Shown here: piece by piece, positions 14,277-22,446 of the stretch
Numbering within the stretch: position 1 is the first letter of the stretch
How the letters are laid out: every line of letters begins with the position of its first letter
Assembly (NCBI GenBank): GCA_021647465.1
Contig: JAKIUQ010000003.1
Span: forward strand, 62,001-126,000
DNA length: 64,000 bases
Direction: 5' to 3'
From: Emcibacter sp.
GTDB lineage: Bacteria > Pseudomonadota > Alphaproteobacteria > Sphingomonadales > Emcibacteraceae
Notes under the pieces: model-generated
What the model saw: the letters and a program-made list of their open reading frames with translations, nothing else
What the model was told of the DNA's origin: nothing
The model's database searches: none
Position numbers and translations under genes: made by a program

Positions 14277-16717
14277 ACGTCCAGATTAGACACATTAAGC
14301 GCATTGCTCTGAATAAATTCGCGCCTTGGCTCCACCACATCCCCCATCAGTTTGGAGAATATTTCATCGGCGGTATCCGCGTGATTGATCTTCACCTGCA
14401 ACAAGGTTCGCGCCTCCGGATCAAGGGTCGTTTCCCAAAGCTGTTCAGGATTCATTTCACCAAGGCCCTTATAACGCTGAATTGACTGCCCTTTACGGCC
14501 ATAGGTCATCACCAGTTTCATCAAATCACTGGGCAACGTAATGTCATGAATATCTTCTTTGCGGCTGATGGTCGATGTCTTGTCGAATATCTCTTTAAGC
14601 TCAGGCGTAACATCATGCAAGGCCCGCGCCTCAACAGAATTGATAAAGGCGCTATCGATGAGATAAGTATCTTTAATGCCGCGTATTTCCTGAGTAAAGA
14701 TGACGCCGTCACCGTCTCCGTCAAGGGTGCCGACCCAGCTGTCTTCGCCTTCGCCCGCCTTTATATTCATCCGTCTGGCCACGTCCGCAATGGCAAGCTC
14801 TGCTTGGGCATTATCTTGTAATGTTGCGGGGTTTAACGCACCGGCGAGCGCCAGCTCCTCAACCAGTTCCAGATTATACCGGCTGGGGACATGGGTCAAA
14901 ATCCGGCTGATTTTCCGTACGGTTTCCACCAGTGCCATCAGGTCATTACCGGCAATTTGTGTGCCGTCATGAAGCCTCAATACCATTTCACCCAAAGACT
15001 GCTGGATCAAATGATCTTCCAGTGAAGGGTCATCCTTCAGGTAAACTTCGGATTTACCGCGCGCCACTTTATACAACGGCGGCTGGGCAATATACAGATG
15101 GCCCCGCGTAATCAATTCGGGCATCTGACGGTAAAAGAACGTCAAGAGCAGGGTTCTGATATGGGCTCCGTCCACATCCGCATCGGTCATTATGATAATT
15201 TTATGATAGCGTAACTTTTCGATATCAAAATCTTCGCGGCCAATGCTGGTGCCCATGGCGGTGATTAAGGTGCCAATTTCCTGTGACCCCAGCATACGGT
15301 CAAACCGCGCCCGTTCCACATTAAGAATTTTACCTTTCAGCGGCAAGATCGCCTGATTCTTCCGCGAACGGCCCTGCTTGGCAGAGCCCCCCGCAGAATC
15401 CCCTTCCACCAGAAATAATTCTGATTTCGCCGGATCGCGTTCCTGACAATCAGCCAGTTTCCCGGGCAGAGATGATATATCCAATGCCCCCTTGCGGCGG
15501 GTAAGATCGCGGGCTTTACGGGCTGCTTCGCGGGCCGCCGCCGCTTCAACAATTTTACCAATGATAATTTTGGCTTCCTGCGGATGTTCCTCAAACCATA
15601 TGCTGAGCTTTTCATTCAGCAGGCTTTCGACCACGGGGCGCACTTCTGATGAAACCAGCTTGTCTTTGGTTTGGGACGAGAATTTCGGATCCGGCACCTT
15701 TACAGACAAAACGCAGGTCAAGCCCTCGCGGCTGTCATCACCGCTGATGGAAACTTTTTCCCGTTTGGCAATGCCGGTTTCATTGGCGTAGTTATTAATG
15801 GTACGGGTTAAAGAAGCCCGGAAACCCGCCAGATGGGCGCCGCCATCTCTTTGCGGTATATTATTGGTGAAACACATGACATTTTCATGATAACTGTCAT
15901 TCCATTGCAAGGCACATTCAAAAATAATGTCGTCCTTTTCTCCGCTGACCGTGATCGGCTCCGGTATGAGCGGGCTTTTACTGCGGTCGAGATATTTCAC
16001 GTAAGAGGTAATGCCGCCTTCATAGTAAAGTTCCACCTCTTCTTTTTCCGCATGGCGGTTATCCTGAAGTTTAATGCGCACGCCGGAATTCAAAAAGGCC
16101 AATTCCCGAAAGCGATGAACCAGTTTTTCAAAATCAAATTCAATATTGCCAAAGGTGGAAACCGACGGCATGAAAGTCACCTTGGTGCCTGTTTGACCCT
16201 TGGCATCACCAACCACGACAAGATCTTCTACCGCATCACCATTTTCAAACCGCATGAAATGCTCTTTATCATTGCGCCAGATGACCAGTTCAAGATAATC
16301 GGACAGGGCATTAACCACCGACACGCCAACGCCGTGCAATCCGCCGGAAATTTTATAGCTGTTATTATCAAATTTACCGCCCGCATGGAGCTGGGTCATG
16401 ATCACCTGCGCGGCTGATACGCCCTCTTCTTCGTGGATATCCACCGGAATTCCCCGGCCATTATCAGTCACAGAAAGCGAGCCATCCGGGTTAAGCGTAA
16501 CCAGGACAAGGTCACAATAGCCCGCCAGAGATTCATCAATGGCATTGTCGGATACCTCAAACACCATATGATGAAGGCCCGATCCATCCTCGGTATCGCC
16601 AATATACATGCCCGGGCGTTTGCGCACCGCATCAAGGCCCTTGAGAACCTTAATAGAATCCGCGCCATATTCTTCTGCGCCTTCGGTAGCATCCTTCATT
16701 TTAATTTCGTCAGACAT
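14273..16717 (-). CDS. gyrB: DNA gyrase subunit B
   Basis: An 814-residue type IIA topoisomerase subunit that hydrolyses ATP to drive negative supercoiling with GyrA. The GHKL ATPase has DNAIDE, the glycine-rich GRGIPVD and GLHGVGVSVVNALS loops. The Toprim domain begins at about 430 with LVEGDSAGGSAKQGR and carries MTDADVDGAHIRTLLLTFFYRQ near 510-530. The C-terminal RYKGLGEMNPEQLWETT is the family signature. The start at 16717 (MSDEIKM) is chosen over an upstream in-frame ATG at 16747 because AAGGACAAGGG precedes it. It is the last gene of the dnaA-dnaN-recF-gyrB series. Confidence 0.97.
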   Translation of the reverse strand: MSDEIKMKDATEGAEEYGADSIKVLKGLDAVRKRPGMYIGDTEDGSGLHHMVFEVSDNAIDESLAGYCDLVLVTLNPDGSLSVTDNGRGIPVDIHEEEGVSAAQVIMTQLHAGGKFDNNSYKISGGLHGVGVSVVNALSDYLELVIWRNDKEHFMRFENGDAVEDLVVVGDAKGQTGTKVTFMPSVSTFGNIEFDFEKLVHRFRELAFLNSGVRIKLQDNRHAEKEEVELYYEGGITSYVKYLDRSKSPLIPEPITVSGEKDDIIFECALQWNDSYHENVMCFTNNIPQRDGGAHLAGFRASLTRTINNYANETGIAKREKVSISGDDSREGLTCVLSVKVPDPKFSSQTKDKLVSSEVRPVVESLLNEKLSIWFEEHPQEAKIIIGKIVEAAAAREAARKARDLTRRKGALDISSLPGKLADCQERDPAKSELFLVEGDSAGGSAKQGRSRKNQAILPLKGKILNVERARFDRMLGSQEIGTLITAMGTSIGREDFDIEKLRYHKIIIMTDADVDGAHIRTLLLTFFYRQMPELITRGHLYIAQPPLYKVARGKSEVYLKDDPSLEDHLIQQSLGEMVLRLHDGTQIAGNDLMALVETVRKISRILTHVPSRYNLELVEELALAGALNPATLQDNAQAELAIADVARRMNIKAGEGEDSWVGTLDGDGDGVIFTQEIRGIKDTYLIDSAFINSVEARALHDVTPELKEIFDKTSTISRKEDIHDITLPSDLMKLVMTYGRKGQSIQRYKGLGEMNPEQLWETTLDPEARTLLQVKINHADTADEIFSKLMGDVVEPRREFIQSNALNVSNLDV

Positions 16718-16776
16718 AAACCCTTGTCCTTTAATATATGGTGCCAAATAAAATTATTTCTATTCTGGCAAAAAAG

Positions 16777-18129
16777 TCATTCTTCCGTCACTTGGCTATT
16801 TTCCACCTGATAATAGCACGCGCGGCCTTCTAGTTCATCAAACAATATCCGGTCTGTCCCCGTAAGCCAGACCTGAGAGCCCAGTGCGGCAAGTTCATCA
16901 AAAAGCGACGCCCGCCGAGCCTTGTCAAGATGCGCCGCAACCTCATCCAAAAGTAATATTGGTGCCGCCCCAAAGGATGTGGCCGTAATGCGGGCGCTGG
17001 CAAGCGTGATCCCGATCAGCAAGGCCTTTTGTTCCCCTGTTGAACAAAGAGCGGCCGGCATATTTTTATCCTTATGATGGACAATAAGATCTGTTTTATG
17101 GGGCCCGGCACCCGCCCGACCACTTCGGGCATCAGAGCCGCGCCCGTCCCGAAGAGCCTTGCGAAAATCATCTTCCACCGCAAGGGCCGGGCCCGAAAGC
17201 AGATCATTTTCAAGCAGGCCGTCCACCGTCAACAGGGCGCGGGGAAAAGATGAGGCGGTTTCTTCTATGGCACCGGCCAGCCTGTCCATGGCATCCAGTC
17301 TTGCGGCCGCCACCGCAACGCCATGTTCCGCCATGCGCCCTTCCAAGGCGTCAAGCCAAGCGCCATTATCTGAATTTGGGCCCGAAGCTGACCCATCCTG
17401 CAAAAGCCGGTTTCTTTCGCGCATAACCCGCTCATAGGCATTAACCTGACGCATATGGGAAGAATGAAAATTGGCGACAATCCTGTCCAGAAAACGTCTG
17501 CGCCCGGACGGTGCCTCTATGAACAGACGATCCATCTGCGGCGTCAGCCAGGCCACCTGTAAAATTTCGCCAAACGCGGCGGGGCTTGCGCCATTCTCAC
17601 CGTCAATACGAACTATGCGCTTATCCCTTTGGTTCATATCCTTGGGGTTCATATCCTTGGGGAAATCCGCGCCTTGTAAAGCCATAGGGTCCTGACCAGA
17701 CACCATTCCGGTGCCAAGATTCATGGTGCCCTCCGGCGTTTCCAGACGGGCGGCCACGGCCCACAGCGAAGGGGCCCCCAAGAGGGTATTTTTTTCTGAA
17801 TTTTCAGGATTGTTCATGTCCAGCCGACTGACTTCCGAGAGCCGGCACCCGCGAAGGCCGCGGCCCGGAGACAGAAAGGATAAGGCTTCGAGGATATTGG
17901 TCTTACCGGCCCCGTTTGGGCCTGTCAGCACAACAGGCCGCGATTCCGGCACGAGCGTAACCCGTCCATAAGACCGAAAGTCTGTCAACTGCAGGCGTCC
18001 CACATAAAGATCCGGCACGCCAAACTTCCTGCGTTCCACATCCCCGGCAGCCGCCCCCATGGAAGGGGGTACGTGGGCTTCTTGCCGATTATGCGGCCTT
18101 ATTTTATCAAGTTGCACCAGATTACTCAC
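16777..18129 (-). CDS. recF: DNA replication and repair protein RecF
   Basis: A 450-residue SMC-like ATPase that loads RecA at gaps through RecFOR. Walker A is GPNGAGKTN (70-78), with LLLDEVAAHLD as the Walker B and D-loop region near 405 and a signature helix around STGEQKALLIGI. It is about 70 residues longer than typical RecF: an N-terminal extension of about 40 residues and insertions such as 143-170. It starts at GTG 18129; the next in-frame Met (18060) has no ribosome site. An exact 15-bp tandem duplication encodes the repeated KDMNP/KDMNQ at residues 157-167. Confidence 0.92.
   Translation of the reverse strand: MSNLVQLDKIRPHNRQEAHVPPSMGAAAGDVERRKFGVPDLYVGRLQLTDFRSYGRVTLVPESRPVVLTGPNGAGKTNILEALSFLSPGRGLRGCRLSEVSRLDMNNPENSEKNTLLGAPSLWAVAARLETPEGTMNLGTGMVSGQDPMALQGADFPKDMNPKDMNQRDKRIVRIDGENGASPAAFGEILQVAWLTPQMDRLFIEAPSGRRRFLDRIVANFHSSHMRQVNAYERVMRERNRLLQDGSASGPNSDNGAWLDALEGRMAEHGVAVAAARLDAMDRLAGAIEETASSFPRALLTVDGLLENDLLSGPALAVEDDFRKALRDGRGSDARSGRAGAGPHKTDLIVHHKDKNMPAALCSTGEQKALLIGITLASARITATSFGAAPILLLDEVAAHLDKARRASLFDELAALGSQVWLTGTDRILFDELEGRACYYQVENSQVTEE
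17631..17660. repeat. 15-bp exact tandem duplication inside recF
   Basis: GGTTCATATCCTTGG occurs at 17631-17645 and 17646-17660 (plus-strand sequence). It adds five codons in frame within a RecF insertion. Confidence 0.9.
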
Positions 18130-18159
18130 CGGGCCCTAATATCCTGCGCATATTTCGCC

Positions 18160-18181
18160 ATCACACTCTCATCACACTCTC
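18160..18181. repeat. 11-bp tandem duplication at the dnaN stop
   Basis: ATCACACTCTC occurs at 18160-18170 and 18171-18181. The dnaN stop codon (18172-18174) lies in the second copy, so the duplication is neutral for the protein. Confidence 0.85.
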
Positions 18182-19293
18182 ATGGGCATGAGAACATAAA
18201 GCGCACCATCGTCGGTTAAATCCTTCAAAATAGTCGGTGCCGTAGAATCCGCCAGCACCAACTGCGCAACATCACCTTCTATCTGGCTTAGAATATCCAG
18301 CAAATAACGGGAATTAAAACCGATTTCCATATCATCCGCACTATAGGACGCGGCGACCTCTTCCTTGGCCGTTCCCTGATCAGGGCTGTTGACAGAAAGT
18401 TTCAGATTTCCGTCACTTAAGGACAATTTAATAGAGCGGGTTTTTTCCGTGGAAATCGTTGATACCCGATCCACGGCTTCCGCAAATTGTTTGCTGTCAA
18501 TTTCCATGACCTTGTCATTGCCTTCGGGGATAACGCGGCTGTAATCGGGGAAGGTGCCGTCAATCAATTTGGACGTCAGCACAATATCCGCAAAGGTGAA
18601 ACGAATTTTTGTTTCAGACAGGGATACTTTAACGTCGCCCTCAAATTCATCCATCAATTTCCGCAATTCGCCCACCGCCTTACGGGGCACAATAACGCCC
18701 GGCATACCGCCGGATCCTTCAGGTTGTTCCATATCAAACCGCGCCAGACGATGGCCGTCCGTGGCCACCCCGCGAAGAACAGCGCCGCCATCGTCATCTT
18801 CGGCCGTATGAAGATAAATACCATTGAGATAATAACGCGTTTCCTCCGTCGATACGGCAAAACGCGTCTTGTCAATCAGGCGTTTTAAATTTGCGGCAGA
18901 CACATCAAAGACATGCGGCAAATCACCCTCGGACATAACCGGAAAGTCTTCTCGCGGCAGGCAGGACAGCGTAAAGCGCGAACGGCCCGCGCGAATACTC
19001 AATCGTTGACTGTCCTCGTCATAGGCCAGCTCAACTTCCGCACCGTCCGGCAATTTACGAACAATATCATAAAGTGTATGCGCCGGTGCGGTAATCCCCC
19101 CCGGCAGGGTCGTTTCTGCCGTGACCGCTTCTGAAATGGCCAGATCAAGATCCGTCGCGGCCATATTCAGCTGCCCCGCGCCGCATTCCAGCAAAACATT
19201 GGATAAAATCGGGATCGTATTGCGTTTTTCCACAACGCTTTGAATGTGGCCCAGTGACTTTAACAACGCACTTCGTTCAATAGTAAGCTTCAT
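18172..19293 (-). CDS. dnaN: DNA polymerase III beta subunit (sliding clamp)
   Basis: A 373-residue ring-forming clamp that tethers polymerase III to DNA. It has the three-domain architecture with the expected length. Recognisable segments include VVEKRNTIPILSNVLLE (16-32), YYLNGIYLH, VATDGHRLA (about 175-183), YSRVIP, and the C-terminal LMPMRV that matches the usual MPMR ending of the clamp. It lies between dnaA and recF, 42 bp from the recF start. GAGAAG is the possible ribosome site. Confidence 0.96.
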   Translation of the reverse strand: MKLTIERSALLKSLGHIQSVVEKRNTIPILSNVLLECGAGQLNMAATDLDLAISEAVTAETTLPGGITAPAHTLYDIVRKLPDGAEVELAYDEDSQRLSIRAGRSRFTLSCLPREDFPVMSEGDLPHVFDVSAANLKRLIDKTRFAVSTEETRYYLNGIYLHTAEDDDGGAVLRGVATDGHRLARFDMEQPEGSGGMPGVIVPRKAVGELRKLMDEFEGDVKVSLSETKIRFTFADIVLTSKLIDGTFPDYSRVIPEGNDKVMEIDSKQFAEAVDRVSTISTEKTRSIKLSLSDGNLKLSVNSPDQGTAKEEVAASYSADDMEIGFNSRYLLDILSQIEGDVAQLVLADSTAPTILKDLTDDGALYVLMPMRV

Positions 19294-19515
19294 ATTTTAT
19301 TCGCGCTTCTCATCTTCATGTTCAACTATTTTTAATCATCACCTTCCGGCACAAAAGGCCTTTTCTCCCTGATGAATTTCTTCTTCAGAGACTAACATAT
19401 TGACCGGAACGATCAAAGGTTTTTTTGGGGTTTAAACTGTCAATTTCTCCCGAGTCGCGCCGATACCGCGCGCTGCCGTCAATAGGGGAGACTCTGGCTT
19501 AATAATTGTTATGAA
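19294..19515. other. dnaA-dnaN intergenic region
   Basis: 222 bp without a gene. A weak dyad pairs TCTCCC (19446-19451) with GGGAGA (19486-19491) around a GC-rich loop just downstream of dnaA. I see no DnaA box (TTATCCACA type), no AT-rich DUE and no T-run terminator. It probably contains the dnaN promoter. Confidence 0.5.
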
Positions 19516-20958
19516 TCAGGTGCCTAAAATTCGTTCAAGATGCTGAATATCTTCCTCCAGAACGCTATCGGCAAGGCGCAATTCATCAATACGCTTTACC
19601 GCATGCATAACGGTCGTATGATCACGGCCGCCGAATTGCCGGCCAATGTCCGGCAATGATTTTGCCGTCAATTGTTTGGCCAGATACATGGCGACCTGAC
19701 GCGGGCGGGCCACCAGACGGGCGCGCCGCGCAGACAGAAGGTCCGACAAGCGAATATTAAAATAATCCGCCACACGGCGCTGTATTTCATCAATATTAAC
19801 CCGCCGCACATTTGCCCTGAGCAAATCCTGCAATACTTCCTGCGTCATTTCAAGCGTTATGGGGCGGCCAATGAGGGTGGCATGGGCGATCATCCTGTTC
19901 AGGGCGCCTTCCAATTCCCGCACGTTGGAAGTGACCTTATGGGCCAGAAATTCAAGCACGGATGAGCTGATGTCCACTTCCGGGATTTTATTGGCCTTTT
20001 GCTGCAAAATGCCAAGGCGAAGTTCATATTCGGTCGGATGAATATCCGCCACAAGGCCCCAGCCAAGACGCGAGCGTATGCGTTCCTCAATCCCCTCCAT
20101 ATCGGTCGGAGAGCGATCCGCAGAAATTATTACCTGCCGCCGATGGTCAATCAGCGCATTAAACGTATGAAAAAACTCTTCCTGAGTGGATTGTTTGTTG
20201 GCAATGAATTGCAGGTCATCAATCATCAAAAGATCCACAGAACGGAATTTCTGTTTGAATGACATGGTATCTTTATAGCGAATGGAGCTAACGAATTGAT
20301 ACATGAATTGTTCAGCGGACAGATAGACCACCCGCCGGGACGGAAAGGCCGACCGGTTGGCCCAGGCGATGGCATGCATCAGATGCGTCTTGCCAAGACC
20401 AACGCCCCCATGCAGAAATAACGGGTTAAAATGCACATCCTCATTTTCCGCAACGCGCCGCGCCGCCGCATAGGCCAGCTCGTTGGATTTGCCGACCACA
20501 AAACTGTCAAAGATAAACCGTGGGTCCAGCGGCGCGCCGAACTCGCTCTCTCTGACTTCATTTGCGCCTGTTGTCTGGCTTTTCTGTTTATGAGCCGTTT
20601 CATTATCCGCCGCATCATAAGATGAGCTTTGCGGTTCCGCGCCAGGGGCTTCGGGACGGCTGTCAGTCGTGAAACCTGACAAAACAATGAAGCTGATGTC
20701 CGATACATCAGAATTTTCATCTCTCCAGACATGTCTGATGCGATCGGCATAATTTGATTCCAGCCAGTTACGCATGAAACGCGTTGGCGCCGCCATCACT
20801 GCGCAACCATCCTCAATATTAACCAGAGCCAGCGGTTTAAACCAGCTGTTAAAAACGCTGTCATCAAACTCCGCCCGTAATCTGCCCAGAACCCTTGCCC
20901 AGTCCGCTTCCATTCCCATTCCCATAATTTCTTTTTGTGCTGCCACAACCAAACTCAT
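19516..20958 (-). CDS. dnaA: Chromosomal replication initiator DnaA
   Basis: A 480-residue AAA+ initiator that binds DnaA boxes and melts the origin. Domain I covers 15-95 (WARVLGRLRAEFDDSVFNSW), followed by a variable linker to about 145. Domain III has Walker A GGVGLGKTH (184-192) and Walker B LLMIDDLQFI (about 243-252). Domain IV ends with the box-recognition signature GGRDHTTVMHAVKRI (about 443-457). AGGGG lies about 12 nt before the ATG at 20958; a second start at MGMGMEADW (20925) is possible. A rhodanese gene lies 49 bp upstream and may be cotranscribed, which would place the dnaA promoter further up. Confidence 0.97.
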   Translation of the reverse strand: MSLVVAAQKEIMGMGMEADWARVLGRLRAEFDDSVFNSWFKPLALVNIEDGCAVMAAPTRFMRNWLESNYADRIRHVWRDENSDVSDISFIVLSGFTTDSRPEAPGAEPQSSSYDAADNETAHKQKSQTTGANEVRESEFGAPLDPRFIFDSFVVGKSNELAYAAARRVAENEDVHFNPLFLHGGVGLGKTHLMHAIAWANRSAFPSRRVVYLSAEQFMYQFVSSIRYKDTMSFKQKFRSVDLLMIDDLQFIANKQSTQEEFFHTFNALIDHRRQVIISADRSPTDMEGIEERIRSRLGWGLVADIHPTEYELRLGILQQKANKIPEVDISSSVLEFLAHKVTSNVRELEGALNRMIAHATLIGRPITLEMTQEVLQDLLRANVRRVNIDEIQRRVADYFNIRLSDLLSARRARLVARPRQVAMYLAKQLTAKSLPDIGRQFGGRDHTTVMHAVKRIDELRLADSVLEEDIQHLERILGT

Positions 20959-21007
20959 TTTTTGCTATACCCCTGCCCGTTAATTTTATATTTTTATTTT
21001 ACCCCGA

Positions 21008-21439
21008 TTAGCCCTGCACCCATGCAAGCCCCGCCGCCTTCCAGCCGCTTTTTATGCCCCGGTGGCCCTCATGATTCCGAACCCCTTCAAAGCCATGCAG
21101 AATATTAAAACATTTTTCAAAACCTGAGGCGACCATCGCAGCTGCCGCCGATTGGGAGCGAACCCCTGACCGGCATAGAAAATAAAGTGGCCAGTCTTTC
21201 TGTATGGCTTGGCCACCCACGGTTTGCGCCATAATCATTTGGCAAAAATTCGGATTAATTTCCATATGAGGAAATTCCTGCCAACTGATTAATAACGGCG
21301 ACTTCCCAAGCCTTGACAAATCACATGTACCAACGAAAGCCCATTCAGCCTGCGTACGAACATCCACTAATAGGGCTTTATCTTCCCGAGAAAGGGCTGC
21401 CCAAGCCTCTTCAACCGATATATCACCCGTATAATTCAT
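21008..21439 (-). CDS. Rhodanese-domain protein upstream of dnaA
   Basis: A 143-residue single rhodanese domain. The active-site loop is FLCRSGVRSQSAA, with a catalytic Cys at about residue 90 and a six-residue CRSGVR loop as in sulfurtransferases. The N-terminal VDVRTQAEW is the CH2A-type signature. It is cytoplasmic with no fusion. Rhodaneses move sulfane sulfur or detoxify thiosulfate and cyanide; the acceptor is unknown. Its position between rpsT and dnaA, 49 bp before dnaA, suggests shared transcription. Confidence 0.88.
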   Translation of the reverse strand: MNYTGDISVEEAWAALSREDKALLVDVRTQAEWAFVGTCDLSRLGKSPLLISWQEFPHMEINPNFCQMIMAQTVGGQAIQKDWPLYFLCRSGVRSQSAAAAMVASGFEKCFNILHGFEGVRNHEGHRGIKSGWKAAGLAWVQG

Positions 21440-21589
21440 GACTTATTTTTCAACATTTATTTCTTATCTTTTTTATTTTTAGGCCGCGCATCTAATATCT
21501 GATTCAAAATCCTGAGCGCAAGACGCCCCGCCCCGGCTATTTATATTGCTGCAGGCACAAAAATTCCCCGATAAACCCCTTACTCCGCT

Positions 21590-21621
21590 TCACATCATTA
21601 TGTGATTCAGGCGTCTCACAT
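21590..21621. promoter_or_regulatory. Dyad cluster A: TCACAT-N4-ATGTGA-N10-TCACAT
   Basis: Three half-sites in a row: TCACAT (21590-21595), ATGTGA (21600-21605) and TCACAT (21616-21621). The second and third form TGTGA-N10-TCACA. It lies about 150-180 bp upstream of the rhodanese-dnaA unit. The half-sites look like those of CRP-family proteins, but the spacing is not the CRP N6. Confidence 0.45.
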
Positions 21622-21751
21622 TGTTCGTTATGAATATTGTGGTTTGCTATGTCGACAAATCCCTCTTGGACTAACCATAAGTTACATGTCCCACAATTTT
21701 CTGGCAAGAGTTTCATCCTAAAATAATCACTATTGATGGACAGAATATGGC

Positions 21752-21801
21752 TTGACTGGGGGACAATACACTATATCTAGTGTGATGCATAATAGTCACA
21801 C
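21752..21801. promoter_or_regulatory. Dyad cluster B overlapping a plus-strand promoter-like element
   Basis: ACACTA-TATC-TAGTGT (21768-21783) overlaps GTGTGA-N10-TCACAC (21780-21801). The TGTGA-N10-TCACA core starts exactly 180 bp after that of cluster A. A plus-strand TTGACT (21752-21757) with TATCTA (21774-21779) after 16 bp resembles a promoter, but no protein gene lies downstream on that strand before rpsT's terminator. Confidence 0.4.
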
Positions 21802-21855
21802 CTGTCCCATTTTGACATGACCCAAAATTCATCCGGCCTGAGGGCAATTTCACGC

Positions 21856-21890
21856 AAAAAAATAGCTGAACCGGCAATGGTTCAGCTTAT
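21856..21890 (-). terminator. rpsT terminator (possibly bidirectional)
   Basis: A perfect 9-bp stem AGCTGAACC (21864-21872) / GGTTCAGCT (21879-21887) with a 6-nt loop. On the minus strand it is followed by a run of seven T, ending rpsT transcription 66 bp after its stop. On the plus strand the stem is followed by TATCTTTT, so it may also stop leftward-to-rightward transcripts. Confidence 0.85.
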
Positions 21891-21953
21891 CTTTTCAAAT
21901 TCTATGCGGGACTCGCCGGATATGTTCAGGCGACTCGGAATAAAAAGCTTATA

Positions 21954-22220
21954 TTACGCCGAAAGAGCTTTCACCCGTTTCGCCAGACGGGAAACTTTAC
22001 GGGAAGCTGTTTTCTTGTGCATAACGCCCTTTGTCACGCCGCGCATCAATTCAGGCTGCGCCGCCTTCAACGCTGCGCCGGCTTCTTCAGCGTTTCCGCT
22101 TTCCAGAGCCATTTCAACATTTTTAACAAAAGTCCGAATCCGGCTTTTGCGTGATTTATTAACTTCTGCGCGCCGGGCATTGGCGCGAATTCTTTTTTTA
22201 GACTGCAGTAAATTAGCCAT
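21954..22220 (-). CDS. rpsT: 30S ribosomal protein S20
   Basis: An 88-residue basic, helical protein that binds 16S rRNA in the 30S body. The N-terminal ANLLQSKKRIRANARR and the later GVMHKKTASRKVSRLAKRV are diagnostic of S20, and the length is normal. The ATG at 22220 has no strong ribosome site, as is often seen for S20, whose synthesis is autoregulated in E. coli. It is transcribed toward dnaA and ended by its own terminator. Confidence 0.95.
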   Translation of the reverse strand: MANLLQSKKRIRANARRAEVNKSRKSRIRTFVKNVEMALESGNAEEAGAALKAAQPELMRGVTKGVMHKKTASRKVSRLAKRVKALSA

Positions 22221-22409
22221 CAGGAGTGCCTGTCTTTCTTTGCAATAGCCCGAATTCTCTACTGTTTCATCGTCTCAGGAGAATCAGGGGCTGTAATTTT
22301 TTTGATCCAATTTCAAGTGGTGGCTTATAACCATGACCAACCCATTGGTCAACAAGCTTTTCAAGATATTTTCCCAAAAAGAGCCCGGCAAACCAAAAAG
22401 TCGGGGCTT

Positions 22410-22443
22410 GCCGCAAGAAATACCTGATTTTACCGCTTGCGGC
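22410..22443 (-). terminator. Hairpin downstream of the enoyl-CoA hydratase gene
   Basis: GCCGCAAG (22410-22417) pairs with CTTGCGGC (22436-22443), starting 3 bp after the stop. On the minus strand the sequence GACTTTTTGG follows. The stem is good but the loop is long (18 nt) and the T-run short, so termination is likely but weak. Confidence 0.4.
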
Positions 22444-22446
22444 CCA

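Larger units (their letters stand above)
21440..21953. other. 514-bp non-coding region between rpsT and the rhodanese-dnaA unit
   Basis: The longest gene-free stretch in the window. It holds the rpsT terminator (21856-21890), two dyad clusters (about 21590-21621 and 21768-21801), a plus-strand promoter-like pair and an AT-rich segment at about 21440-21480 next to the rhodanese start. I find no consensus DnaA boxes, so I do not call an origin. Confidence 0.6.

Noticed and set aside
21601..21801. CRP binding sites upstream of dnaA
   Set aside because: The half-sites match CRP (TGTGA/TCACA), but the spacing is 10 rather than 6 bp in both copies, so a CRP call is not supported.
19294..21953. Chromosomal origin (oriC) next to dnaA
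   Set aside because: No cluster of TTATCCACA-type DnaA boxes or clear DNA-unwinding element is visible in either intergenic region, and in Alphaproteobacteria the origin is often away from dnaA (near hemE).
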